The notes beneath the pieces were generated by a model that did not search any database, was not told the DNA's origin, and worked only from the letters and a program-made list of their open reading frames with translations. Below are positions 41,199 through 51,819 of a DNA stretch of 64,000 nt, piece by piece. The position numbers and the translations under genes are program-made. The stretch lies in contig JAUCEF010000017.1 of assembly GCA_033558025.1 (NCBI GenBank), positions 3,782,001-3,846,000 on the forward strand, written 5' to 3'. This stretch comes from Phytophthora sp. 'mugwort' (Eukaryota; Oomycota; Peronosporomycetes; Peronosporales; Peronosporaceae). Each line of letters opens with the position of its first letter. Within the stretch, counting starts at the first letter, position 1.

Positions 41199-42199
41199 CT
41201 ACGCGGTAAACTTGTCAGACGTGGTAAGTGTAAGCCCCTCGGCCGCCATATCGCGCAGGAATTCCTGTATTACAGCGAGTAGCGAGAATAGGACAAACGT
41301 TAGTTCCGATGGCAGCAAAGCTGCAAGAAAACGTGTCATTAGTTACCTCGCCAGCCTCTTCAAAGCCCGGCACCGGGGACGCGCAGTCAGTCAGGATCAC
41401 CAAGTCATGGCGCCGCTCCTGGGGCCAGGCAGCCACCAAATCGCGCACTGTGTAGTTCACGCAGTGCGAAATGGCTTCGCCACATACGACCACCTTGTCC
41501 GCGAGCTTGAGCGTGTCCACTAACCCCTGGTTTAAGCTGTAAAAGCAAAGAAACAGCAACCTGTAAATACCGTAGAATTCAATTATGCCTCTTGCAGCTA
41601 CGAAGGGCGCGGTACCTTGTCGCGGGGTCGTAAGGCAGCTCGAACTCGGCCTTGAGCGCTGAGTAGTGCTCGGTGAACGAGTTGCTACCCTTCATTACGT
41701 ACTGCACGGGCTTGAGCGACATCTTGGTCCACTCTACCGCCGCCGCCAGCACGTCCGGCACGATGTTGTGCCCGGGAGAGCCGATGAGGCAGTGCTCGGG
41801 CCAGATGCATAACGTGAACTTGCCGCTGGTCTCGAGCGCCGTCGTGTAAGCGAGCACATACGCCTTCAGACTAGAGTCACGCGGCCTCCAGATGCCTGCA
41901 GCGACGTCCTTGGCCTTGATAAGCGTGAACGGCTCCGGCGACTTGCCCTCCGCATTCTCCCAGAAGATCCCGTGGGCGATATGGTAGCGCTGGTGCGAGT
42001 CCAGTGTGAGCACGAGCTGCTTGAGCTGGATCGCGTGTTTCTGGATGAATGCCGCGATGCGCGCTGCGTCCTCGTTTGCCGTGGGGATCGCGAGTGAGCC
42101 GCCCGGGTGGAAGTCAACCTGCTGGTCGATCACTAGCAGGCACAAGCCACCCGTGGGGATTGCGCCTGCTACCTCAACTGGTTGTGCTTCTCCGCTCAT
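41199..42199 (-). CDS. PNC1: nicotinamidase (isochorismatase fold, 3 exons, 279 aa)
   Basis: Exons 41616-42199, 41347-41536 and 41199-41264 sum to 840 nt. The isochorismatase fold is shown by LCLLVIDQQVDFHPGGSL, whose first Asp (D25) is the expected catalytic Asp. Metal-site residues lie in TLDSHQRYHIAHG, the catalytic Lys region in PVQYVMKGSNSFTEHYS, and the nucleophilic Cys in VCGEAISHCVNYTVRDL across the first intron. The last exon gives the family-typical FLRDMAAEGLTLTT ending. It hydrolyses nicotinamide to nicotinate and ammonia in NAD+ salvage. An insertion between the metal site and the Lys makes it longer than bacterial PncA, as in yeast PNC1. It lies in tandem 92 bp downstream of the NlpC/P60-like gene. 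Confidence 0.92.
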
Positions 42200-42291
42200 A
42201 ATCGACTTGCTTTCTGCGCAGTATTACAAAAAATGTAGCCATCTCTATTGCATTTTAGACAAAATTCGGTTATATGACAATTGTGGGGTCT

Positions 42292-44022
42292 CTACAGTCT
42301 GGCAGTGCCAAAAGCGGAGGACGACTGCAGGTACAGCATGACGTGGTGCGCGACGTACCGCAGCATAAGCACTTCAACGGCCCGCACAAGCACTCGTTTT
42401 ACCGTGAATCCACGTCGAAGTATCAGAAGGAACACGATTACGTAGCCTAGTGCCTGGATTTTGCGCTTCACGGGCCATGACGTCGGGGGAATGCTGGCCG
42501 CGAATTCGTGCACCGTGGGGAAGATCTCGGGCGCGAGCAGAGGCCATTTCAACGTCCCGTTCTGCACGCTTTGCGCGAATCGCACCGCTTCTGGAACGTA
42601 TGCTCTCCATGAACGTTTACGTGGCGCTAAAGTGTAGTTCACAACCGGCAATGGTACACGCGAAATAATACCCGGCTGGATGCGGCGAAGCCGTTGAAAG
42701 TCAGTCATGGACGCGCTACCGAGCGTGAATACGTCTGAAGGGATAGTACAGACAGCGATATCCACACAGCAACGCCACATAAGATTAACGAAGCAACTAA
42801 TGAGCAGAATTTGATGCATCCGAACCTAAATCCGTCTCCTGTCTCGCCTTTGCCAAAACCTCCCTGAATCTCTTGCAGCATCCTGCAAGCAACACACTAA
42901 CCATTCGCCAAACGGAACGGTAACGGGACGGTATTCGTTTAGCATCTAGGTCAAGGCGCATACAGTGACGCCACCGAATAAATAAGTAGTTGATACGCAC
43001 ATGATCGAATCGCTGCAGATCCAAGCATTGCTTTTGAGGTCAAGCGGCAATTTTGGCAGCGGTGTTGATCCAGTCATACGCTTCAGAACCAATCGCAGCA
43101 TCAATTGATACGCCCTGAATAAGCATACAGCTGACGTTAACCACCATATTAAAGTGTCCGAGGTTCGAACTGCCGCACTCACCTCGCAACATCATATTTG
43201 CATCCGATCAACTGTCTTGCAGAACGAAGAAACAGCTCAAGCTCTGCCTCGGACATGGGCACGCGCAGCACCTATTCAAATACACCCAGCAGGTAAGTAC
43301 GCGAACCCCAATGTCCAATACAACATTTTTTAACGCACAACAGGCTGCCGTTGAGGCAGAAGGAGCCGTTCCAACGGCATCAGCTTGACAGATGGCATCC
43401 CCACGTGAAGCACGGTGTGTTCATCCAGCACGACCACCTGCCCGCACGAAGTCACCCACCTCACATTAGAATAGCCAACAACAAAAAGATCTCTAGTAAC
43501 TTACCACATGATCGTAAGCGTTTTCGGTCAGATATCTCCCAACCGAGTAGACCAGACCGCTTGTGGTGATGAAGATCAGATCGCCTGCATTTATTCATCC
43601 ACCAAATGTAATTCCAACGCAACACTCAGCACTTCTTAGTCACCAACTAGCTACGACCGCATTCATACCTGGCTTCACGAGCTTGGCTGCCTCTCGTGCC
43701 GCGTCCTGCGCCTCCTTGGGCGATCTGCCAGCATCCGATCAGATCATCTTTTTCTAACCTTTTGCCATCGAATAATTCGCCCTTACCGTTGGAACTCGTG
43801 CTCGTTGAACTGCAGACTATTGGGTGCCAGCACTTGCGCGGCCGACGTGGCCAGCGCTCCCAGCGAAAAGCTCGCCGCGTTCCGCTTTCCCTTCATGACC
43901 CGCTTGCAATTGCGTCGTGTCGTGTTCGCGTCAGCATTGTGTCGAATTGTTTGCTCCACTTGTTTCGCTCGTGCAACACTGTCCGCGAGTAACGTCTTTT
44001 TTCGTGCAACCTCGCTCTTCAA
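42292..44022 (-). CDS. permuted NlpC/P60 (YiiX-like) cysteine hydrolase, 8 exons, 399 aa
   Basis: Model exons: 43787-44022, 43669-43724, 43505-43584, 43339-43437, 43183-43271, 42975-43114, 42826-42882 and 42292-42734. They sum to 1,200 nt. After a basic, helical N-terminus the protein shows GDLIFITTSGLVYSVGRYLT, then YDHVVVVLDEHTVLHVGMPS, where the His is the likely catalytic one, and finally WICSDSI, where the Cys is the likely nucleophile. The H-before-C order and the opening GDL match circularly permuted papain-like NlpC/P60 enzymes, which act on amide or thioester bonds. The C-terminal part ends with a hydrophobic segment (ALGYVIVFLLILRRGF) that could anchor it in a membrane. The junction at 42882/42975 is the weakest (donor GTGGCG). 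The last exon alone can be mistaken for a separate gene. Confidence 0.65.
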
Positions 44023-44303
44023 ACGACATTCCAGTGGTCAGTATTCTGATATGCATGCGTATTCCAACTAATAGTTTTATATAATATAGAAATGGAAACA
44101 TATTATTTGTATTAATTTCCACACATCTGATTTGACAGGATGTCAAAATTATACAGGAACCAAATGGTACCATACCGCGGTGCAGGTCGGAAACCGGCTC
44201 CCCAATCCTGTAGTCATAGAGGAAAGGCTCAGCAGAACAGTCTCCATCGTCTCCGCGTCAAGTCGAGCGCGACTCGACTAAGCTCGGTCTCATTTGGACC
44301 GAT

Positions 44304-46667
44304 ATGCGCGCGTTTCGGTGGAGATATGGCGCTACAGCGGTAAATACAGGGGCCAAGACGGTAGCGGCAGTGGCTATACTGCGTATTGAAGAGATCGCGG
44401 CGCAGCTCGTGGGGACGCAGGAGGAAGGCCTCCAACACGCACGACGCCGTCTGGCGGACTCTTCCGATAGCTACAACTTTATGTTTTACTTCGTGATCGG
44501 CGCCATGATGCTCACGTGCCTCATCTACAACATTTTCTTCAAGCATAAGATGGAGGCCAACTTCCTTCGCCAGCAGACGCTGCCCGAGACGATGCTGCGG
44601 CAGGACGTGATCGCTAGCGACCAGGACATGAACAACCTGTGGGAGTGCGAAGTCTGCTCCTTTAAGAGCTACGAGGCGCACACTACCTGCATGCTCTGCG
44701 GCACAGATCGCTCGTTCAAGATGATCGACAAGACGGGCAGAGCAGGAGAGGAGTCGTCCAGTGAACACAGCAGTGCGCCGTCCTCAGCCTCGTCCAGCAC
44801 CAAATACGTGCTTTACATGGAGGAAAAGGAGAACCCGCTTACCCGCAGCGCAGTGAACAAAGCGACCCCGTCGCGCTCCATCAGGTCCAAATCCTCGGCC
44901 AAGATTAACAGGGAATTCTTCAAGCGGAAGCTCAGTGTGCTCAATCTGCGTCAGCAATCGGCGCGACGTCGGCACGAGTGGTCGCGTGAACGCAACGATG
45001 ACGGGCAGCTCATATGGGTCAGGAAGAAACACTACATGGACCGCAAAGCACTCAAGAGTTTGCGCACTCTCGACACTCTTCGCAGTCAGTCGTCGGCATC
45101 GTTGCGCGACTCTATTCTTTCCGACGGAAGTGTGAACTCGGTCGGAATTGTGTCTAGGATTGTCGTGTCACCCAAGAACCCCACGGGACGGTTGTCTCTT
45201 GAGGTGGCAGATGGAGCGCTAGCGATGCGCGGGTCAGATAGCTCGGAGTTTTCGCAGGATGAACTGGAACAGGTCGGATTGCTTCCGTTTCAACAGAAAC
45301 ACGCATGGTTTGTGCAGCACACAGCAGCCATGGAAGTACCGTGGGAGTATGGGCATTTGCTGCTTGAAATTGAACGTGATAATTTGCTCCACAACTCGTG
45401 CGAGCAATTATTGTGGGCGACCCCGGATCAGCTGCACCAGTCGCTACGAATTAAGTTTGCAAACGAGCCAGGTGTTGATGCAGGTGGATTGGTGCGCGAA
45501 TGGTTTACGCTTATGACGAAGGAGGTCTTCGACGATACGACGGGTCTGTTCTACAGAAGCGGCAACGGTGATGGCCTCATGATTAACCCTGCGTCTGCTG
45601 AAGCCAGTGTTGATCACCTGATGGTACGCTTCGTGCTTCAATTTTTGTTTTATGTTTGCAATGCGCTTACTGTGGGTTGTTTGACTGTTCAGTACTACCA
45701 AGCTATCGGCCGATTTATCGGTAGAGCGCTGTTCGAAGGCATTTTGATCGATGCACATTTGGCAATTCCGGTGTGCAAACATATTCTCGGTATTCCAATA
45801 ACGTTTTCCGACCTCGAATTCGTGGACAATGCTTTATACAAGAATTTGAAGTGGTTGCGAGACAACACTGGTGTGGAATCGTTGGCCCTCGACTTCACGT
45901 ACGTATATTTTCATTCACTGCTTTCTCTTACGGTTTTCTAATAGATATTGTGATTGTGGTTGCTACTACAGGGTCAACATCGACCAAATGCCCGACAAGG
46001 CAAAGGTAGTGGACCTGGTACCAAATGGCTCAAATATTCCCGTCACTGAAGACAACAAGATGGAGTACATCAACCTGCGCTTCAAGTGGATCGTTGCAAC
46101 AAGCATCTCTCAGCAGCTTGGCTCATTGATGCAGGGTCTTTTTTCAATAATTCCGAAAGAGCTACTATCTGTCTTCGACCACCAGGAGTTGGAGCTCTTG
46201 ATTTGTGGAATCCCCGACATCGACGTGCAGGATTGGAAAACTCACACTATTTATGTGGGGGAGCGCGACGAGCGAGCCATCGCCTGGTTCTGGAATATCG
46301 TGCATGAGTTTTCAAACGAGCAGAAGGCGCGATTGCTGCAGTTCACGACCGGTTCAGCTCGGGTACCCGTCCAAGGTTTCAAGGCGCTAACGATGAATGA
46401 TGGACGCATCTGTCCTTTCGCGATCCAGTGCGTCAGCGCTGACGAGTGTTTGTATCCGCGAGCGCATACGTGCTTTAACCGGTACGTTTTTGTATACTTC
46501 ACTTGGTGATATTTGCAGTCACTTGGAGAGGTTAGCTGACAGAGTTTTGTGGCTTGCATTGTGTCTACTGTAGCATCGACTTGCCCCGATACAACACCGA
46601 GAAAGACTTGCGAATCGCCTTATCCCTCGTGATCCAAATGGAAGTAACCGGTTTCACGATCGAGTAA
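44304..46667 (+). CDS. HECT E3 ubiquitin ligase with membrane helix and RanBP2 zinc finger (709 aa)
   Basis: Exons 44304-45623, 45693-45898, 45972-46481 and 46574-46667 sum to 2,130 nt. A predicted membrane helix lies at residues 59-79 (FMFYFVIGAMMLTCLIYNIF). A RanBP2-type zinc finger follows at about 112-138 (WECEVCSF, then CMLCGTDRSF). A Ser-rich linker and a basic WSRERNDDGQLIWVRKKHY segment come next. The C-terminal HECT domain (about 345-709) includes EPGVDAGGLVREWFTLMTKE and YYQAIGRFIGRALFEGILID. The catalytic Cys is about C676 in RAHTCFNRIDLPRYN. HECT ligases form a thioester with ubiquitin before passing it on. The helix-plus-zinc-finger N-terminus implies a membrane-anchored ligase that binds ubiquitin. 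All introns (69, 73 and 92 bp) begin GTACG. Confidence 0.9.
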
Positions 46668-46918
46668 GCTGGTAGAAGGCGTATATTTACTGAGCAGAGC
46701 GCGTCGTCAGAAAGTAATCGAACCATAGCAGCGAGCAGCTTTTTGCTTCGTATTCTCTCACAGTTAGTCATGTTTTGGACAGGCCGTTATCTATCTTTAA
46801 ATCCTGCTGTAGGGGTCCATGCATGATGCGTGAGTCACGCAGCGTGACGAATCATTATCACAATTTCAAGAGCCCGACCAACCGAATAGACGAATTCTTC
46901 TTTTCTTCATCGTCGAGG

Positions 46919-47827
46919 ATGGCGCAACGTGCGGCGCAAACCTGGCAACTGCAGAAGTATCTGAAGTTCGAGCGAGTCCGACTCCGTCCCGCCCTGGAGC
47001 TGCTAGAGCGCGTCCCAGCTCTGCCAGGAGCTGATGGTGCTGTCAAGATCATGGATTTGGGGGCTGGTACGGGGAACATGGCCCCCTCCTTCTTGTAAGT
47101 TATTTGACAAGGGACTTGGACGTGCTTCTATTGCTAGACTGACATGGATGCTCTTGGTGACAGTCAGCGGTGGCCGAAGGCTCATGTGACGTTCGTGGAC
47201 TCTGCGGCTTCGATGCTGGAGCGTGCGAAGCAGGACCACAGTGCCAATGACAACGTGAGGAGCGAGCAGTGTACGTACGTGGAGGCCGATTTCGAGAGCT
47301 TCATGCCGGGAAAACCTGTGGACCTCATCTTCTCCAATGCAGCGCTCCACTGGGTCAGTTCTGAACGTCACAAGCAGTTAATACCTCGGCTGTTCTCATT
47401 CCTGAAGCCTGGAGGAACACTCGCCTTTCAAATCCCAGACACTCGTCTGCAACCAAGTCATCAGTTGATCGCTGAAGCAGCGAAGCAAGTGGGACACTGG
47501 GACCGTCTCGCTGATGTGCCCTGGGTCACTTGCGAGCAGGACCCAGGCTTCTACTACGAGCTATTCAAGAGTATCGACAAGGATGTGAAGCTGGGCATGT
47601 GGGCCACAACGTATGCACAAGTGCTCGAGGGTGACAACCCTGTCGCGGATTTTGTGAGTTCGACAGGGCTCCGTCCATTCATCGAGGCCCTGGGTGATCC
47701 GTCCACCGCTGCAACAGAGTTCGAGCACAAGTACCGCGAGTTAATCGCCGCTGCGTACCCGAAGCAAAGCGATGGACGCACGATCTTCAATCTCAAACGC
47801 TTCTTCGTTGTCGCCACAAAAGCATGA
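46919..47827 (+). CDS. trans-aconitate 2-methyltransferase-like enzyme (two exons, 279 aa)
   Basis: Exons 46919-47094 and 47164-47827 sum to 840 nt. The 69-bp intron (GTAAGT to GACAG) rejoins MAPSF to FQRWPKAHVTFVD in frame. The opening WQLQKYLKFERVRLRPALEL is the typical start of the bacterial Tam family. The SAM-binding glycine motif is MDLGAGTGN, the acidic loop FVDSA, and the post-motif FSNAALHWVSSERHKQ with LKPGGTLAFQIPD matches Tam-type class I methyltransferases. The expected reaction is SAM-dependent methyl esterification of trans-aconitate or a similar acid. The substrate in this organism is inferred. The family is mainly bacterial and fungal, so an old transfer is possible; the intron shows it has long been nuclear. 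Confidence 0.83.
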
Positions 47828-48011
47828 GGACTGAGCAGCAGTGGCAGGTCAATACTTCTGTCCTCCAACGTCCACATTTCTTTAAAATTAATATAGGTTT
47901 TACTGCGTAAAAAAGAAGATCGGAGTTTTTACGAGAGGGCACGACGGTCAGAGCAGACTGGGCGAGTGAGTAACTGGACCAACGACTTTCGCGTGACCGA
48001 CAGAAACGAGT

Positions 48012-49759
48012 ATGGGGCCGAAGAAGGGCAAAGGCAAGAAGGAGAAGAAGGGCAAGGGCAGCAAGAAAGGGGCAGCTGAGGTAAATGACGCAGAGCGCGA
48101 GAATGAGGCCGAGAGGTTAGAATTGGTGAAGCAGGCGAAGGCTCTGCTGGAACTCACGCGAAAGGAGGAGCAAGCGTTTAACGAGTTCCAGCAGCAGAGA
48201 GAGAAGATCAATTACTTCTGGATCGTAGAGAAGAAGAACTTTGAGGACCGAAAGGCCGAACTGCGGAATAAAGAGCGAGAAAGACAAGATCTAGAGGAGA
48301 AGCACCAGGTCGAGATCAAGGTACGCAACTGCTGAATTGGTTTTTATATGATCAGTTTAACCTTAATGTGGTGGTGGGGCAGGTATACAAACAACGGGTG
48401 AAGCATTTGCTATATGAACATCAGAATGAGATCACAAAGCTGAAGAAAGGTAAAGTGTTTAACGTTAAGAGTATCGAAAGTTTCTTGTTTGTTGACTATG
48501 TTGACTATGATCTGGTGTTTTTTTTCTTAGAGATGGAGCAGTCGTTGAAGCTGTCTCAAGACGACTATCGAGGCAATGAGCGCGAGTTAAAGACGGACAA
48601 ACGGCGGCTTAAGTTCGACTTAAAGGAGATCGAACTGTCCCATCAGGACTACTTGAAGTCGCTAAAGCAGGAGCAAGATCGCCGAATTACCGTGCTTCGA
48701 CAAGAGTTCGAGCGTCATGCTAAGGAGCTACAGCAGAAATATGAACGGAAACGCAAGGGCTTCCGTGATGACCTGGAAGCACGTCGCAAGCAGGACACGC
48801 AGAAAATTGAAGAGCGCAAAAATCTGCATATCGCGCAGCTCATGACAGCTCACGAGAAGGCTTTTGGAGAGATCAAGAATTACTACAATGACATCACACA
48901 TAACAATCTAGATTTGATCAAGTCGCTCAAGGAAGAAGTGAGCGAGATGAAGAAGAAGGAAGCACAAGATGAGAAGCTCATGTTTGAGATCTCACAGGAG
49001 AATAAACGCATGTCGGACCCATTGAAACGAGCTCTGCTTGACGTTGAGAAGCTCAGAAAAAATATTCGCGTCTATCAAGAAGAAAAGGTGGAGTTGCGCG
49101 CAGCAAAGACGCAGCTGTTGGTACTGGAGCAGGAATATGCTACACTCTCATGGGAGTTTGAAGTGCTGCAGCAGCGCGCAGCACAGGTGGCCCGTGAATT
49201 GGAGGAGCTCACGACACAATTCCACAGCAGCATTTACGATGTACAGCAAAAGACGGGTCTTAAAAACCTGCTACTCGAGAAGAAGATGGGTGCGCTGACA
49301 CTGCAGCTTGAGCAAAAGGATGCCGAGCTCAACGAGGTACTTCTGCACGCCAAACTGGATCCAGCTATTGTAGATCGAGTCAAAGGCCGCCTTGAGGACA
49401 TTATGGCTAACAAGGCCGAAGATCTGCGGGAGCTGGAGGCTGAGATGGCCCAAGTCACCAAATTACAGCTGGACCTTGCCACAGCCATGCAGCTTAAGAT
49501 GAGCGAATATGGGCTCCCACTGGACGAGCTGGGCTTCATGCCGCAGACTCGACCAGCAGTTGATCCACGTGTCGCTGCCTCGAAGAACAACAGCAACAAC
49601 AACTTCAGCTTTAGTGATGACGGAGCTCCATCGGCTAGTGACGCGATCAAGGAGGCGCATATGGCAAGAAAGCGAGCAGCAGCAAGTCACGTCGTGAACC
49701 TGGCCAAGTCGCCAACGTCATCAACGATCCGACCAAAGTCCAGTAGGACCTCCTCGTGA
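48012..49759 (+). CDS. DRC4: dynein regulatory complex subunit 4 (GAS8/DRC4 homologue, 534 aa)
   Basis: Exons 48012-48320, 48383-48449 and 48531-49759 sum to 1,605 nt. After a Lys/Gly-rich N-terminus the protein is nearly all coiled coil. Diagnostic DRC4 stretches are VYKQRVKHLLYEHQNEITKL, AHEKAFGEIKNYYNDITHNN with LIKSLKEEVSEMKKKE, LSWEFEVLQQR and TGLKNLLLEKKMGALTLQLE. DRC4 is a core subunit of the nexin-dynein regulatory complex that links outer doublets and controls dynein in motile flagella. Its presence fits an organism with flagellated zoospores. The 67-nt middle exon and the phase-1 second intron (GTAAAG to TCTTAG) restore the reading KLKKEMEQSLKL. Confidence 0.92.
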
Positions 49760-49882
49760 GCTGTTTGCTGGCTTCGTTACCATTAGCATCTAGGCAAAAG
49801 GAAGCAATACGTAGCAAATTCTTGATTCAAGATGAGATGTTGACTGCTCGCCTCGATATCTTGGTACACACGACTGCATTTC

Positions 49883-50971
49883 TTAGCCCAGTCTCGTGGG
49901 GAGCACCAGATAGCACAATTTGGCGACCCGTTCATCTAAATAGTCCAGCTTGATCACCATTTCGCGCTCAAATCTCGCGAGTTGGGCGTTCAGCTGTTGC
50001 ACTGTGTCCACAGTAGCCTGCAACGAACTGGTAGGACCACCCATCACAAGTTGCGGTTGCTGTGCATTTCCATGAGCGCCCATGATGTGCATGTACGTAT
50101 TCATATCCATCGAAGCAGGCCCTAATGCCACCGCCGTGGTCAGCGGTATCGATACCGGCACAGCCGGTGTCGTCGCAGAAAGCACGTTAACTACTGCACC
50201 TACAGGATGACTCATAGTAGTATGAGTCGCAGGAATAGAGGCAAGATAATTCCCTGGAGAAGTCACCGAACCCGTGGACATCTTCATTGGCGTCGCTTCT
50301 GGCGTCGAAGCTTGTGGACGTGCCGCCACCACATCACCCGGTCTTGCCATGTCCATGGCTGGTACAAACTGCTCTGGCAGCTGCTGCATCTCCTCCTCCG
50401 TAAACGATTTAATGCCGTGAGCTTTCTTAAAGTGCCTCAACCAGTTGGTAATAGTCTTAAACGACACGTGCGAGTCGTCTCCCGAGTACTGCATAAAGAG
50501 ATCCGTGGTCTTGGCGGACAGAGACTCGGCAGAGACTTGACGTCCTAGTTTCCGCTGCCGGATAAGCCATCGATAAAGCTCCTGCTCGACGCCCGGGTGG
50601 AACTCAGACGTGGCCTTGAGCGTCTTGCGCTTGAGCGTCGACATGTGCTTAGCGTCGAGACAGAAGGCCACGATGCGCTCCTTGTTCTTCTTAATGTCTG
50701 ATACCTGCTGACGGCTGATACCAAAGGCGCGCGCGATAGCGATGGGTTGCTCGCCGCTCTCGAGACGCTGTAGAACCTGCTGCTTGTCGTGGATCGAGAG
50801 CACCACGCGCTTACGCTTCGTGCCGGTCGTGGCACTGGAACGAGGCAGGGGTAGCTCTGTATAGTTTAAGGCGAGCGCATCGATGGCGGTGGGCTCGTGC
50901 GTCTGCTCCGTGGTGACGGCGTCCGACGGGGCGTGCACCTGTAACCCCGCGTCGACACTGGAGTCGCTCAT
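49883..50971 (-). CDS. CENP-B/pipsqueak-type DNA-binding protein without transposase domain (362 aa)
   Basis: The single exon runs from the ATG at 50971. A pipsqueak-type helix-turn-helix lies at about residues 55-100 (RVVLSIHDKQQVLQRLESGE, then IARAFGISRQQVSDIKKNKE). A CENP-B-type helix-turn-helix follows at about 124-190 (ELYRWLIRQRKLGRQVSAES, SFKTITNWLRHFKKAHGIKS). This tandem pair is the DNA-binding half of pogo/Tigger transposases. No DDE catalytic domain follows. The rest is Thr/Ala/Pro/Met-rich and ends in a short coiled coil (LNAQLARFEREMVIKLDYLD) that could dimerise it. It is intact and lies among housekeeping genes, so a domesticated transposase acting as a regulator is the best reading. 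It starts about 210 bp from the divergent 76-residue gene. Confidence 0.8.
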   Translation of the reverse strand: MSDSSVDAGLQVHAPSDAVTTEQTHEPTAIDALALNYTELPLPRSSATTGTKRKRVVLSIHDKQQVLQRLESGEQPIAIARAFGISRQQVSDIKKNKERIVAFCLDAKHMSTLKRKTLKATSEFHPGVEQELYRWLIRQRKLGRQVSAESLSAKTTDLFMQYSGDDSHVSFKTITNWLRHFKKAHGIKSFTEEEMQQLPEQFVPAMDMARPGDVVAARPQASTPEATPMKMSTGSVTSPGNYLASIPATHTTMSHPVGAVVNVLSATTPAVPVSIPLTTAVALGPASMDMNTYMHIMGAHGNAQQPQLVMGGPTSSLQATVDTVQQLNAQLARFEREMVIKLDYLDERVAKLCYLVLPTRLG

Positions 50972-51180
50972 GCTGATGGCTTCACTTAAAACGCTATACG
51001 CGACGGAGATGGCGACGGCGTTTCCGGACTGCTTGCGGACTGGCGAGCATTGGAAGCATTTGTAATGTGGACTACATTTTTAATCCTTACAAATTTCAAG
51101 TTAGGAGAGAGCCGGATACAATCCGGAAGTATACTGACGCGGTGTGGCACACATCATGCGCAGTTTTGAACTTGCCGAAG

Positions 51181-51589
51181 ATGAGCTTTCAGTCAGGCGC
51201 GGTCGCCACGTCCAGCGCGTCGTCGTTGCCTGCTGTCAGCAGCACTAGCTGTAGGTGCTGGAGCTAGTATAATTGTCGACGTATTTCAGTTAACACTGTC
51301 CGTTATCCTGACAGTCTCGCAGGACTTGCTGCTGCTCGAGAAAAAGCGAAAGGGAAAGGAGGAGGCCTGCGCGCAGTTGAAAAATGGTGGGAACGGTGGT
51401 CGTCATCGCTTTATGCGCAATACGGAGGTCTATGCGTCATGCGTATCAAGTATTTCTATTGATGGCTGACGTTTGTCTCTTTATTCGCGTTGGTTGCAAG
51501 CGCTGCTGGAGGAGACGCTTACGAGGCTGCGAGGCAAGGCACAACAGCTCCAGAACGACAGGTGGATGCACCAGGATGTTCAGCTATGA
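51181..51589 (+). CDS. small spliced helical protein, unknown (3 exons, 76 aa)
   Basis: Exons 51181-51250, 51315-51386 and 51501-51589 sum to 231 nt with phase-1 joins at both introns (GTAGGT to GACAG; GTGGGA to TGCAAG). The product has a Ser/Ala-rich N-terminus (MSFQSGAVATSSASSLPAVS) and then one long amphipathic helix (SQDLLLLEKKRKGKEEACAQ, then LLEETLTRLRGKAQQLQNDR) and a short tail. A single charged coiled coil of this size is typical of small subunits of tethering or cytoskeletal complexes, but I cannot name it. The second intron's AAG acceptor is weak; phase agreement is the main support. Confidence 0.6.
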
Positions 51590-51819
51590 AGCGCTGCTGC
51601 TGCTGTAGCTGCGAGCTTTAATTAACGAGAATGCTCCACGTAGCTGAGATTTTCATGCTTTTGTTTGTAGTTAACGTGACTAGATCGGAGGACTGCGTCG
51701 CCATCACTGAAGGGGTGCGACTCTACATAAACCAGCTACCGAGTGGCTGGTGCGTCACTTGCTCCCCTTTTGCCGCCACTATAATGCGTCGCTGCCTCCT
51801 CCGTTATTGCACAAGCAAT

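Noticed and set aside
42292..42819. Separate 175-residue membrane protein gene
   Set aside because: Its good sequence joins in phase to upstream exons of the NlpC/P60-like gene (G at 42826 to AC at 42734), so it is treated as the last exon. The region before 42734 reads as intron.
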